Below, piece by piece: positions 1-7,489 of a stretch of DNA of 32,266 bases. Below the pieces are notes generated by a model. That model was given only the letters and a program-made list of their open reading frames with translations. It made no database searches and was not told where the DNA came from. The translations under genes were made by a program, and so were the position numbers. Each line of letters opens with the position of its first letter. Position 1 is the stretch's first letter. Origin of the DNA: Bacillota bacterium (GTDB taxonomy: Bacteria > Bacillota > Clostridia > Christensenellales > Aristaeellaceae); the NCBI GenBank assembly GCA_023413135.1, contig JAEZQK010000065.1:1-32266 (forward strand). Direction: 5' to 3'.

Positions 1-6
1 TGCGGT

Positions 7-80
7 TGGAGCGGGTGATGGGAATCGAACCCACGTAGCTAGCTTGGGAAGCTAGAACTCTACCATTGAGCTACACCCGC
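7..80 (-). tRNA. tRNA-Gly (anticodon CCC)
   Basis: The minus strand folds into a complete cloverleaf. The acceptor stem is GCGGGTG/CACCCGC, the anticodon stem CTAGC/GCTAG holds loop TTCCCAA (anticodon CCC, glycine), and the T-loop is GTTCGATTC. The 3' CCA is encoded (positions 7-9). It has its own promoter (112-140), so it need not depend on the sigH operon upstream. Confidence 0.95.
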
Positions 81-111
81 ATGTCCGCACATCTCGTGCC
101 AGTCAAAGTTT

Positions 112-140
112 ATTCTAACGATTCCCAGCATTTTTGTCAA
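112..140 (-). promoter_or_regulatory. Promoter of tRNA-Gly
   Basis: On the minus strand the -35 box TTGACA (135-140) and the -10 box TAGAAT (112-117) are separated by exactly 17 bp. This is a near-consensus sigma-A promoter placed about 30 bp before the tRNA, downstream of the sigH stop codon. Confidence 0.8.
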
Positions 141-147
141 CAGAGAT

Positions 148-822
148 TCAGTGATTTTCCTCAAGGAATTTCTCCAGCTTGCGCTTGACCCTTTGGAGGG
201 CGTTGTCGATGGATTTCACATGGCGGCCCAGGTTCTCGGCGATTTCCTGGTAGCTCTCCCCGTCCAGGTAGGCGGCCAGCACCTCCTGCTCAAGGCCCGA
301 GAGCACCTCGTCGATCTTGTCCCTGATGCTCATCAGATCTTCCTGGCTGATGAGCAGTTCCTCCGGATTGGTAGCCCGGCCCTCAATGATCACATCCAGC
401 AGCGTGCGGTCGGATTCCTCGTCGTACAGGGGTTTGTTCAGGGAAACGTAGCTGTTGAGCGGAATGTGCTTCTGCCTGGTGGCCGTCTTGATGGCCGTAA
501 TAATTTGACGGGTGATGCACAGCTCCGCAAAAGCGCGGAAGGAGCTCAATTTATCATGCTTGAAGTCACGGATGGCCTTATACAGGCCGATCATGCCTTC
601 CTGCACGATATCCTCATGGTCCGCGCCGATGAGGAAATAGCTGCGCGCCTTACTCCGCACAAAATTTTTGTACTTGTTCAGCAGATACTCCAGGGCGGTG
701 CCGTCGGCCTCCTGGGCCATCGAAACGATCTCCTCATCAGTAAGGGAAGCAAAAATGCCTTCCCTTCCGGCGTTCAGATTATCGCCGTCATCCCTGGGCA
801 TGCTGCGGTTTTGCTCCGTCAT
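148..822 (-). CDS. sigH: RNA polymerase sigma factor SigH (sigma-70 family, transition-phase/sporulation)
   Basis: 224-residue sigma factor directing RNA polymerase to early-sporulation and transition-state promoters in Firmicutes. Region 2 is highly SigH-like (RSYFLIGADHEDIVQEGMIG, then LYKAIRDF and the FAELCITRQIITAIKTATRQ block with the following HIPLNSYVSLNKP). The C-terminus has a region 4 helix-turn-helix (SYQEIAENLGRHVKSIDNAL). I start it at the ATG at 822, preceded by AAAGGA, rather than at an in-frame TTG seven codons upstream. It is the last gene of the mrnC-thyX-rlmB-sigH run, 27 bp after rlmB; sigH next to rlmB is the usual order in Bacillus and Clostridia. The sequence shows no promoter of its own, so it probably relies on the operon promoter at 3369-3397. 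Confidence 0.93.
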   Translation of the reverse strand: MTEQNRSMPRDDGDNLNAGREGIFASLTDEEIVSMAQEADGTALEYLLNKYKNFVRSKARSYFLIGADHEDIVQEGMIGLYKAIRDFKHDKLSSFRAFAELCITRQIITAIKTATRQKHIPLNSYVSLNKPLYDEESDRTLLDVIIEGRATNPEELLISQEDLMSIRDKIDEVLSGLEQEVLAAYLDGESYQEIAENLGRHVKSIDNALQRVKRKLEKFLEENH

Positions 823-849
823 CCCATTCCCTGTCCTTTGCAAAGCAAT

Positions 850-2124
850 TTATCCTTTGTTCCTTGCCGCCATGACTGCGTACATTAGGATACCAGCCGC
901 CACCGACGCATTCAGGGAACCGATTTCCCCTTTCATGGGCAGCGACACGGACCTGTCGCAGTGTTCAAGCACCAGGCGGCTGATGCCTTCGCCCTCCGAG
1001 CCGATGACCAATGCCAACGGCCCCTTCAAATCCGATTTAAGATAATCTTCCCCATCGGTTACGGCGGCGGCGATCCACAGCCCGGCCTTTTGCAGGTCCT
1101 GGAGGGTGCGTGTGAGGTTCCCGACCCTGGCCACCTTCACATGCTCCACCGCCCCGGCGGAAGCCTTCACCGCCGCGGGGGTCAGCCCCACGGAGCGGCG
1201 TTCCGGCACAATCACGCCATGGGCGCCCACGCACTCCGCTGTACGGATGACGGCCCCCAGGTTATGGGGATCGGTGATGCCATCCAGCAGGATCAGGAAG
1301 GGGTCTTCGCCCTTTTCTTTTGCTTCCGCCAGCATGTCTTCCACCGCGGCATACTGGTAGGCCGAAGCAAAAGCCAGCATCCCCTGATGGTTTCGTGTGA
1401 TCTCATCCAGCCTTGCCCTGTCCACTTCCTGTACGGGGATGCGGGCCTCACGGGCCATGGCAACGATCTCCCTGGCGGAGCCGCTCAAATCACCCTTGGC
1501 CACCAGCAGCTTTTCAATATCCCTGCCGCTTTTGATGGCTTCCCTGATGGGATTGCGCCCGGAAAGCAGGTTCTCATGGGGATCAATGGATTCTTCCACC
1601 ATAGGTTTGGGTGCGGGAGGCGGGGTGGCGGGCTTGTATTCATAGCGCTTGTAGGCCGGTTCCTCATTTTTATACTCCCGTGCGGGAGCCGGGCGGCCGT
1701 ATGCACGCCTCTCCCCCTCCGCCCTTTCGGGACGGGCCCGGTATGCAGGCCTTTCCACGTTGGAGCGGAAATCGCTTCTGGGGGCCGGATGGCCGTAAAC
1801 ACGCTTTTCCCCTTCCCCGCTTTCAGGGCGGGCACGGTAAACGGGTTTTCCCCCGGCAGGGCGGTAGTCGCTCCTTGGGGCGGGACGGCCGTAAGGCTTT
1901 CCTTCGCCCTGGGCACCGTCAGGCCGGGCACGGTAAACGGGTTTCCCACCGGCAGGCGGCGCTCCTTCCGGCCTTCTGCCTGTGCGGGAAGCCATGGGCT
2001 TATCTGTTCGCTGCGCATAAGCCCCTCTTGACGGCTTTCTGTAATGGGTCCCTTCATCATCCCAGGAACCCTGTGCAGCGTGGTCCTTCTTCTTGTCCTT
2101 GGTATAATCCTTGTAAAAAGCCAT
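850..2124 (-). CDS. rlmB: 23S rRNA 2'-O-ribose methyltransferase, RlmB/TrmH family, with repetitive N-terminal tail
   Basis: 424 residues, against about 245-250 for a typical RlmB. Residues ~185-262 form the small substrate-binding domain (NLLSGRNPIREAI). Residues ~275-424 form the SPOUT methyltransferase fold with all three motifs: NLGAVIRTAE (288-297), IGSEGEGI (374-381) and LPMKGEIGSLNAS (395-407). Family knowledge: these enzymes use S-adenosylmethionine to methylate a ribose 2'-OH in 23S rRNA (G2251 in E. coli). The first ~180 residues are extra: Arg-, Pro-, Gly- and Tyr-rich, with three 32-residue tandem repeats (57-152) containing YRARP and YGxPAP. This tail is likely disordered and positively charged. 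AAGGAGGACT precedes the ATG. It lies between thyX and sigH in one operon. Confidence 0.92.
   Translation of the reverse strand: MAFYKDYTKDKKKDHAAQGSWDDEGTHYRKPSRGAYAQRTDKPMASRTGRRPEGAPPAGGKPVYRARPDGAQGEGKPYGRPAPRSDYRPAGGKPVYRARPESGEGEKRVYGHPAPRSDFRSNVERPAYRARPERAEGERRAYGRPAPAREYKNEEPAYKRYEYKPATPPPAPKPMVEESIDPHENLLSGRNPIREAIKSGRDIEKLLVAKGDLSGSAREIVAMAREARIPVQEVDRARLDEITRNHQGMLAFASAYQYAAVEDMLAEAKEKGEDPFLILLDGITDPHNLGAVIRTAECVGAHGVIVPERRSVGLTPAAVKASAGAVEHVKVARVGNLTRTLQDLQKAGLWIAAAVTDGEDYLKSDLKGPLALVIGSEGEGISRLVLEHCDRSVSLPMKGEIGSLNASVAAGILMYAVMAARNKG
1669..1956 (-). repeat. Three in-frame 96-bp tandem repeats within rlmB
   Basis: Codons 57-152 of rlmB consist of three consecutive 32-codon units. 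Each has the order (G/E)(K/R)P-YRARP-acidic/Gly linker-YG(R/H)PAP-R(S/E)(D/E)(Y/F)(R/K). Units 1 and 2 are closest; unit 3 is more diverged. The period is exactly 96 bp, so unit gain or loss would keep the reading frame. Confidence 0.85.
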
Positions 2125-2166
2125 CTGGTGAGTCCTCCTTGTTTTTCAAACCACGCGTGCTTTTGA

Positions 2167-2904
2167 CTATTTCCGTATGGATTGCAAAAGCTCTTCCCGC
2201 TCACGGCGTATTTGCACCATTTTGCCGCAGGTCTTTTCCCCTTCAGGGCAGGCGCCCCGCAAGCAGCCCGGTCCCGCTTTTTCAAACAACAAAGGTGCCG
2301 CTTCCATGCAAAGGCGGTGCATTTCCATGGCCATGGCCCTAATTTCCCACTGGGCGCGGTTGCACATGCGCAGCGCGAAAAAGTGATGAAGCTCCCGCAC
2401 GTTCATGGTCATGATCAGCCTTGTCTCGCAGGCGCCAGGAAGCACGAACCTGGCGTCCTCATTGCTTTGCTCGCCCGCTCCCAGTCTTTCCTGCCAGGCG
2501 TCATACCATGCCTGCATTTGATCCATCTGCCTGGTATACTCCGCCACGGCCTCCCCGCCCAATTCCTTAATCCTGGGCGGTACGACGTAGAAAAAACCAC
2601 CCGTATACGATACATACCGCTGGCTTTGCACACTGAAACTGGCAATGCGGTGGCGTGTCAATTGCGCCAGGCAAATACGGCTGATTCCTTCCACCGCGAA
2701 GGTGAAGGAAGCATGCTCCATCACCGAATCGTGGCCCATATCCATCAGCCGCTGAATGAATGATGTTTGATCCTTCTCCTCAATGCGCTTTTTCAGTGTG
2801 TCCACATCCGCCCGGGAATAGCACAGCCGCGCCCCCAGGGCCACGAGCTCCTGCATATCGGCGGTGTGGCGCAAAAGCGCCACCTTCAAATGGCACTGGG
2901 CCAT
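2167..2904 (-). CDS. thyX: Flavin-dependent thymidylate synthase ThyX
   Basis: 245 residues, normal for the family. The diagnostic ThyX motif RHRx7S is present as RHRIASFSVQS (84-94), followed by QRY, and the conserved MEHASFTF block lies at 62-69. Known role: FAD-, NADPH- and methylenetetrahydrofolate-dependent conversion of dUMP to dTMP, the alternative to ThyA that also regenerates tetrahydrofolate. AAGGAGGAATTAC precedes the ATG. It sits 23 bp after mrnC and 42 bp before rlmB, consistent with one transcript. No ThyA is present in this window, so whether ThyX is the sole thymidylate synthase cannot be judged here. Confidence 0.95.
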   Translation of the reverse strand: MAQCHLKVALLRHTADMQELVALGARLCYSRADVDTLKKRIEEKDQTSFIQRLMDMGHDSVMEHASFTFAVEGISRICLAQLTRHRIASFSVQSQRYVSYTGGFFYVVPPRIKELGGEAVAEYTRQMDQMQAWYDAWQERLGAGEQSNEDARFVLPGACETRLIMTMNVRELHHFFALRMCNRAQWEIRAMAMEMHRLCMEAAPLLFEKAGPGCLRGACPEGEKTCGKMVQIRREREELLQSIRK

Positions 2905-2927
2905 GTAATTCCTCCTTAACGGCTTCT

Positions 2928-3338
2928 TTAGGAAATGGCTTCTTCCGGCTGGGCTATACGATACAGCTCCTGCAGCCTATCGTGGCGCCCGGTCAGATAC
3001 AGATATCCGATCAGCGTTTCCAGCCCCGTAGCCTGGCTATAGGCCGCCGGGTCCTGGTTCTTGGGCGCGCCATGGCGAGGATGGGCGTTACGGCCCCTGC
3101 GCACCATGTCCGCTTCTTCGTAGGTTAGTTTGTCGGTCAAACGGGAAAGCGCCTGCGCCTGCGCCTTTGCATTCACACGGGCGACGGCTGCACAATGCAT
3201 GTTGTGAAGATTCTTCCCCGTATGGAGAAGGCCGGTACGCACCATCAGGTCCCAAACGGTGTCGCCAATATATGCCAACTGCAGCGGGCTTAATTGGGAA
3301 GCCTCCCGCGTAAGGCCGTTTTCAAGTGCCTCCAGCAA
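2928..3338 (-). CDS. mrnC: Mini-ribonuclease III (MrnC)
   Basis: 136 residues: an RNase III catalytic domain without a double-stranded RNA-binding domain. LAYIGDTVWDLMVR (21-34) carries the first catalytic Asp (D26), VRRGRNAH and the Lys-Asn segment follow, and TGLETLIGYLYL supplies the C-terminal acidic residue. Known role: maturation of 23S rRNA ends in Firmicutes. I choose the TTG at 3336-3338, which has AGGAGG eight bases upstream. A longer reading from the GTG at 3395 would start inside the promoter (-35 at 3392-3397, -10 at 3369-3374), so it cannot be on that transcript. First gene of the mrnC-thyX-rlmB-sigH operon. Confidence 0.9.
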   Translation of the reverse strand: MLEALENGLTREASQLSPLQLAYIGDTVWDLMVRTGLLHTGKNLHNMHCAAVARVNAKAQAQALSRLTDKLTYEEADMVRRGRNAHPRHGAPKNQDPAAYSQATGLETLIGYLYLTGRHDRLQELYRIAQPEEAIS

Positions 3339-3368
3339 TTCCTTCACCTCCTGTGCATAGGTGGCTTC

Positions 3369-3397
3369 ATTATAACAGATACATATCGCAAGCACAA
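3369..3397 (-). promoter_or_regulatory. Promoter of the mrnC-thyX-rlmB-sigH operon
   Basis: On the minus strand TTGTGC (3392-3397) and a perfect TATAAT (3369-3374) are 17 bp apart. Predicted transcription starts near 3362, giving a short leader of about 24 nt before the TTG start of mrnC. Confidence 0.75.
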
Positions 3398-3415
3398 CGG
3401 CAGGACACTGGAATT

Positions 3416-3458
3416 AAAAAATCCCTCGGTTAGGTTTGCATGGCAAAAGCAAACCGAG
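3416..3458 (-). terminator. Terminator-like bulged hairpin between divergent units
   Basis: On the minus strand CTCGGTTTGC (3449-3458 side) pairs with GCAAAC-cta-ACCGAG (3425-3439 side, three-base bulge), followed by GGATTTTTT. It would stop transcription running leftwards toward the mrnC promoter. No minus-strand gene lies immediately upstream, so it may act as an insulator or may be chance; the pairing is direct sequence observation. Confidence 0.4.
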
Positions 3459-3463
3459 ACTGC

Positions 3464-3526
3464 TTGACAACGATTCAAACGGCTGTTACAATTAGACCAT
3501 ACGGTTTAGACCGCTCGGTCCAGACC
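3464..3526 (+). promoter_or_regulatory. Promoter and putative TetR operators of the ABC cassette
   Basis: TTGACA (3464-3469) and TACAAT (3487-3492) are 17 bp apart. Immediately downstream, over the expected transcription start, lie two short palindromes: ACCATACGGT (3496-3505) and GACCGCTCGGTC (3509-3520). Both share ACC/GGT half-sites, and a further AGACC lies at 3522-3526. Operators overlapping the start site are typical of TetR autorepression, and a TetR gene is the second gene of the unit. The operator assignment is inference. Confidence 0.65.
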
Positions 3527-3546
3527 AAAAGAAAGGGGTAAGGCAT

Positions 3547-3672
3547 ATGGCATGGTGGGTTTGGGTACTTATCGGTATAGGCGTTGTGCTACTGGGAGCG
3601 CTTAAGATTTCCGTGCTAAAGAAATGGACGCAGCGCAAAGCGGAAAAGAAGAAGTTCACGGATGAGGACTGA
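3547..3672 (+). CDS. Small single-pass membrane protein (41 aa), unknown function
   Basis: ATG at 3547 is preceded by AAAGGGG with suitable spacing. The product starts MAWWVWV, continues as one hydrophobic helix (about residues 4-20), then a strongly basic segment (KKWTQRKAEKKK) and ends FTDED. This predicts one transmembrane helix with a cytoplasmic positive tail. It is the first gene after the operator region and ends 10 bp before the TetR gene, so it is co-expressed with the ABC exporter. I do not recognise a family; a role as an accessory subunit of the transporter is only a guess from position. Confidence 0.65.
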   Translation: MAWWVWVLIGIGVVLLGALKISVLKKWTQRKAEKKKFTDED

Positions 3673-3682
3673 GGCTTTTTAA

Positions 3683-4324
3683 ATGAACAGGAAACCCGAT
3701 TACCACAGCCTGCTGGGAGAGGGAAATCCTCTTGACCGTTTTCCGCTTTTATACGAAGCCGCGGTGGATGAGTTTTCCCAAAAGAGCTTTGAGGAAGCTT
3801 CCCTCAACGACCTATTGCGCAAAGCGCAAATGAGCAAGGGAAGCCTGTATCACCATTTTGGGGACAAATTTGGCCTGTACCTTGCGGTGATAGATATCAT
3901 CGCCAAGAAAAAGATCGAATTCTTCACGCCGCTAATGCAAAAGGGCCTTGTCACCTCGGATTTTTTCGAGACTATCAAGGCCCTTTCCCGGCAAACCATG
4001 GACTTCATATTCCTGGATGAACGCCTCTACCATCTGTTCAACCGGTTTTTGGAGGCAGGCCCCGACTGGATCAAGCAATTGATGGTTTATTTTCACTATG
4101 ACTTTGGCCAGGGGTTCGGCGGTCTCATTGAGGCTGCCGTCGAGTCCGGGCAAATCGATGGCCGGTACCCCAAGGAATTTGTCCAGAAGATATTGGAGCT
4201 TCTGTTTTCGAATCTGCACAAATTGACCGATTCCCGGGATCCCGAGGAAATATACAACCATCTGGAACTGGTTATCGACATGATGCGCTCGGGGCTATCG
4301 GGGCAAAAGGAGAAAAAAACATGA
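3683..4324 (+). CDS. TetR/AcrR family transcriptional regulator
   Basis: 213 residues. The N-terminal helix-turn-helix lies at about 40-60, with SKGSLYHHFGDKFGLYLAVI (51-70), the hallmark of TetR proteins. The C-terminal two-thirds is the variable ligand-binding/dimerisation domain. Its TGA overlaps the ATG of the ABC ATPase gene by 4 bp (ATGA), showing translational coupling. The likely target is the palindrome pair at 3496-3520 in its own promoter, making it a ligand-responsive autorepressor of the exporter genes. The ligand cannot be inferred from sequence. Confidence 0.9.
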   Translation: MNRKPDYHSLLGEGNPLDRFPLLYEAAVDEFSQKSFEEASLNDLLRKAQMSKGSLYHHFGDKFGLYLAVIDIIAKKKIEFFTPLMQKGLVTSDFFETIKALSRQTMDFIFLDERLYHLFNRFLEAGPDWIKQLMVYFHYDFGQGFGGLIEAAVESGQIDGRYPKEFVQKILELLFSNLHKLTDSRDPEEIYNHLELVIDMMRSGLSGQKEKKT

Positions 4325-5181
4325 CCAGCGCTTTCACCATCGATTCACTGAAATACCGCTATCCCAAGGCCAAACAGGAAGCGATCAAAAGCATGAGCTT
4401 TACCGTGGAGGAAGGCGAAATCTTTGGCTTGCTGGGCCCCTCGGGGGCAGGCAAATCCACTACGCAAAAGCTGCTTATCAAGCTATTGGAAAACTATCAG
4501 GGCAAGATCGCTTATTTCGGGAAGGACTTAAAAAGTCTTGGCAAATCCTTCTACGAGGAGATCGGCGTAGGGTTTGAAATGCCGGTGCATTTTTCGAAAA
4601 TGACCGCCATGGAAAACCTGCGCTTCTTCTCCGGCTTTTACAAAAAAACTGCCGACGTAAAGGAACTGATGGAACGGGTGGGCCTTTGGGAGCACAAGGA
4701 TGTGCGGGTAGGCGAATATTCCAAGGGCATGAAGGTGCGTTTGAACTTTGTGCGCGCCATGCTCAACAGCCCCCGGGTACTATTTCTGGACGAGGTGACC
4801 AACGGCCTGGACCCGCGCAACGCCCACATTTTGAAAGAAATCATACTGGAATTCAAAAAGCGGGGCGGCACCGTGTTTTTGACCACCCATCTCATGAACG
4901 ATGTGGAGCAGCTTTGCGACCGGGTGGCTTTCTGCGTGGAAGGCGAGCTGAAGGAGCTCTCCACCCCCAGAGATTTGAAGCTCAAGTATGGCAGCCGCGA
5001 GCTGAAGGTGGAATACAAGGAAAGCAATATAACGCAAAGCGCCGTCTTTCCCATGGATGGAGTCGGCAGCAACGAAGATTTCCTGACGCTTATAAAGAGC
5101 AGGGAGATCGAAACGATCCACAGCGGAGAGACGTCCATGGAGGATATCTTCATTCGCGTGACAGGAGTCAAGGTCCAATGA
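4321..5181 (+). CDS. ABC transporter ATP-binding protein (drug-exporter type)
   Basis: 286 residues. Walker A GPSGAGKST (39-47), a degenerate signature YSKGM (133-137) in place of LSGGQ, Walker B VLFLDE (153-158), D-loop GLDP and switch His190 (TTH) are all visible. Beyond ~200 is a C-terminal extension. The segment EEIGVGFEMPVHFSKMTAME replaces the usual Q-loop glutamine with a Glu/Met context, as I recall for ATPases annotated as fluoroquinolone exporters (Rv2688c type). It would energise the two permeases that follow. The gene overlaps both neighbours by 4 bp (ATGA at 4321 and 5178). Substrate unknown; drug, lipid or peptide export are all possible. Confidence 0.93.
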   Translation: MTSAFTIDSLKYRYPKAKQEAIKSMSFTVEEGEIFGLLGPSGAGKSTTQKLLIKLLENYQGKIAYFGKDLKSLGKSFYEEIGVGFEMPVHFSKMTAMENLRFFSGFYKKTADVKELMERVGLWEHKDVRVGEYSKGMKVRLNFVRAMLNSPRVLFLDEVTNGLDPRNAHILKEIILEFKKRGGTVFLTTHLMNDVEQLCDRVAFCVEGELKELSTPRDLKLKYGSRELKVEYKESNITQSAVFPMDGVGSNEDFLTLIKSREIETIHSGETSMEDIFIRVTGVKVQ

Positions 5182-5897
5182 AAACGATGCGAACACTTTT
5201 CCTGGGCGAGATGCGGCGGATGGTGAGCTACAAAATCCTCCCCGTCAGCCTTTTTACCTCCGTGTTATGGATCATCGCCTTCCTGCTTTTGTCAAAGACG
5301 GAGGCGCAGTCCGTCGCCCCTATGCTTTTGTTTACAGATGTGGTGCTCATGTCCATTCTGCTTGTCGGCGCAAGCCACCACCTGGAGCGGCAGGAGGGCA
5401 CGGTTAAGTCCATGCTGGTGATGCCGGTCTCCGTTGGGCAGATCGTGGCATCCAAGGTTCTGGCGTCTCTTGCGCTGAGCCTTGAGTCGGCGGTGGTCAC
5501 CTGCGTGGCGCTGTATTTCATCCACGGTGTCACGCTGAACTATGGTTTACTGCTTTTGTCGGTTGTTGTATCCGGCGCGGCCCACGCGGTGCTGGGCTAT
5601 TCCCTTTCCCTGATGAGCCGCGACTTCTCCTCAATGCTTGGCATCTTTTCCCTGTACATCGTTTTGTTTGCCGTGCCAAGCATCCTTCTTCTATTGAATG
5701 TCATTCCGGCGAGCTTCGATTGGCTGCTTCTGATCTCGCCCTCCCATGCCGCCCAGAAGCAGCTTAGCGCCGCCTTTACCGGGACCGGGGATTTGTTAAA
5801 GCTGCTGGTATCCTTCGGATACCCGGCGGTATTGACCGCCATTCTGCTGCTTAAGTACGTGTATCCCGGCTTCAGGCGCCATGCGGTAAGGGGGTGA
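5178..5897 (+). CDS. ABC transporter permease, first subunit
   Basis: 239 residues, starting at the ATG that overlaps the ATPase stop codon (ATGA). About six hydrophobic segments are visible, e.g. ILPVSLFTSVLWIIAFLLL near the start and LLLLSVVVSGAAHAVLGYSL in the middle. HLERQEGTVKSMLVMPVS, between segments 2 and 3, is a typical cytoplasmic coupling stretch of ABC-2 permeases. With no ATP-binding motifs it must work with the adjacent ATPase, and with the next gene as a heterodimeric channel. Four bases separate it from that gene. ABC-2 membership is inferred from architecture. Confidence 0.88.
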   Translation: MKTMRTLFLGEMRRMVSYKILPVSLFTSVLWIIAFLLLSKTEAQSVAPMLLFTDVVLMSILLVGASHHLERQEGTVKSMLVMPVSVGQIVASKVLASLALSLESAVVTCVALYFIHGVTLNYGLLLLSVVVSGAAHAVLGYSLSLMSRDFSSMLGIFSLYIVLFAVPSILLLLNVIPASFDWLLLISPSHAAQKQLSAAFTGTGDLLKLLVSFGYPAVLTAILLLKYVYPGFRRHAVRG

Positions 5898-5901
5898 AAC
5901 C

Positions 5902-6693
5902 ATGCGCAAATATCTCTTTTTACTCAAGTATGAATCGAAGACTATCCTGCGGGATCCCATCAACCTGTTCTTGTGTATCTTCCCGCTGCTTTTGCTGGGC
6001 CTGTCGGCCTTCGTGTTTCCGAGGGTGCTGCGTTCAGCCGGTTTGATACAGGGGATAGCCCTTCAAACGGCGCTGCCGATGGCCATCATCATCTTTCTCA
6101 CCATGGGCGGCTTCCTTGTAGGGGCCATGTCCACCTTCCTTCTTCTGGACCACAAGGATGAGCACACGCTTCACACCATTGCCGCCACGCCCATTGGGCT
6201 TTCCGGCTATTTGAAGTTCAAGCTCACCTATATCTACCTGCTCACGGTGCTTTCCTGCCTTATCGTACTGCTGGGTACCAAATGGCTGGCGGGCGACGTA
6301 TATCAAATCGGCGGCGCCAGACTGTTTGACAAGATTGGATTTTGGCAGGTGATCACCTTTTCCCTGTCCTCATCCTTGTTTGCCCCCGCACTGTCACTGA
6401 CCCAAGCCGCCTTCGCCAAAAACAAGGTGGAGGGCTTTGCCTGGATCAAGGGCGCCGGAATCGTGGCAATGGTGCCTGTTCTCCTTTTGTTTCCCGCCTT
6501 CTCGGGGTCGTTGCAATACGCGCTGGGGATATTCCCCAATTTCTGGGCGGCCAAGGGGCTACTGCAGGTACTGTCCCCTTTGGATTCCCCGGTCAATTTA
6601 AGCTATGGCCTGTATGTGGCCGCCGGCACAATATACAACCTGCTGATCCTGTACGCTTCCTTCCGCTTCTTTCTCAAAAAGCAGCAATACTGA
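5902..6693 (+). CDS. ABC transporter permease, second subunit
   Basis: 263 residues with about six transmembrane segments, including NLFLCIFPLLLLGLSAFVFP near the N-terminus. LLLDHKDEHTLHTIAATPIG corresponds to the coupling stretch seen in the previous permease. It is the last gene of the 3547-6693 cassette and is followed by a strong terminator. The two permeases are of similar size and topology but differ in sequence, which suggests a heterodimeric exporter. Substrate unknown. Confidence 0.88.
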   Translation: MRKYLFLLKYESKTILRDPINLFLCIFPLLLLGLSAFVFPRVLRSAGLIQGIALQTALPMAIIIFLTMGGFLVGAMSTFLLLDHKDEHTLHTIAATPIGLSGYLKFKLTYIYLLTVLSCLIVLLGTKWLAGDVYQIGGARLFDKIGFWQVITFSLSSSLFAPALSLTQAAFAKNKVEGFAWIKGAGIVAMVPVLLLFPAFSGSLQYALGIFPNFWAAKGLLQVLSPLDSPVNLSYGLYVAAGTIYNLLILYASFRFFLKKQQY

Positions 6694-6704
6694 TTCAAAT
6701 TGAA

Positions 6705-6748
6705 ACCGCCCTGCCAGCGCAAAACGCTGGCAGGGCGGTCTTATTTAT
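6705..6748 (+). terminator. Rho-independent terminator (probably bidirectional)
   Basis: A perfect 15-bp stem ACCGCCCTGCCAGCG (6705-6719) / CGCTGGCAGGGCGGT (6725-6739) with loop CAAAA is followed by CTTATTTAT. It closes the ABC cassette. Read on the minus strand it also lies just past the cvpA-like stop, with a weaker T tail, so it may serve both converging units. Confidence 0.9.
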
Positions 6749-6751
6749 GCT

Positions 6752-7459
6752 TCAGAATCTTCTGTTGATGATGGACATGATCAGATCGCCATTGTTGAAT
6801 ACCTTTGCCAATGTGCTTTGCTCCACCATCTCACTGAACTGCTCGAAGGGTACGACGGTCATTAAAAGAGGCACCAGCGCGAATACCGCATAGCAGAACA
6901 CCACGCCCCGCAGCGCGCCGAACACGCCGCCGGCCAGCCAATCCAGCTGCTTGAGCAGCGGAAAGTGGAAAACGGCCCGAAGCATATTGATGAGGATGGA
7001 CATTACCACATACAACACCAGGAAGCACAAAAAGAAGCACAGGATGTTGATCGACACGGCCACAATGGTTTGATTCACATATTCGGCCACTGTGTTGATG
7101 CCAACCCCTGCAAAAACCTGATGTTCCAGGTTATACTGCAAAATGGTATTGATCGGCGCGGGAAGCTGAATGCTCTGCATGATGGTGGCGATAGCGTTTT
7201 GCGTCAGCGTACCCACCTGGGCCACGGATAATTCCAGGTTTCCCAGCCGGGAGGAAGCGTCCGTATAGTGGATCAATGATCTGGCCAGGTCCTGATTGTT
7301 TTGAATCATATTGGCCACCTGCGGATAAATCAAAAAAGAACCTACCAGCGCCAAGATCACTGCACCCATGCCGAGCACCGATTGGATAAAGCCCCGATAA
7401 AATCCCCACAGGATGCTCAGGGCAATGATGGCCAATATGGCGTAATCCACCACGTTCAT
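6752..7459 (-). CDS. CvpA family membrane protein
   Basis: 235 residues. The N-terminus MNVVDYAILAIIALSILWGF, followed by YRGFIQSVLGMGAVILAL, is the characteristic CvpA start (helix, then RGF loop). The second half has two or three more helices, including LDWLAGGVFGALRGVVFCYA, which matches the G-G-L-G-R helix of the family. CvpA proteins were named from colicin V production in E. coli; in Firmicutes the molecular function is not established. The central ~80-residue stretch between helices (about 45-125) is probably extracytoplasmic. It follows the DUF5711-like gene by 30 bp on the same strand and is likely co-transcribed. Confidence 0.85.
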   Translation of the reverse strand: MNVVDYAILAIIALSILWGFYRGFIQSVLGMGAVILALVGSFLIYPQVANMIQNNQDLARSLIHYTDASSRLGNLELSVAQVGTLTQNAIATIMQSIQLPAPINTILQYNLEHQVFAGVGINTVAEYVNQTIVAVSINILCFFLCFLVLYVVMSILINMLRAVFHFPLLKQLDWLAGGVFGALRGVVFCYAVFALVPLLMTVVPFEQFSEMVEQSTLAKVFNNGDLIMSIINRRF

Positions 7460-7489
7460 CAGGATTCCTCCTTCCGCCTTTCCCTGCCC

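Noticed and set aside
961..2031. Long open frame on the plus strand opposite rlmB
   Set aside because: Antisense shadow of the GC-rich rlmB repeats; composition is low-complexity and there is no start signal.
1485..2285. Overlapping minus-strand frame across rlmB and the thyX 3' end
   Set aside because: Out of frame with both genuine genes; only a product of the repetitive high-GC tail.
3339..3395. 19-codon N-terminal extension of MrnC from a GTG
   Set aside because: It would start inside the promoter, so it is not transcribed; the TTG at 3338 has an ideal ribosome binding site.
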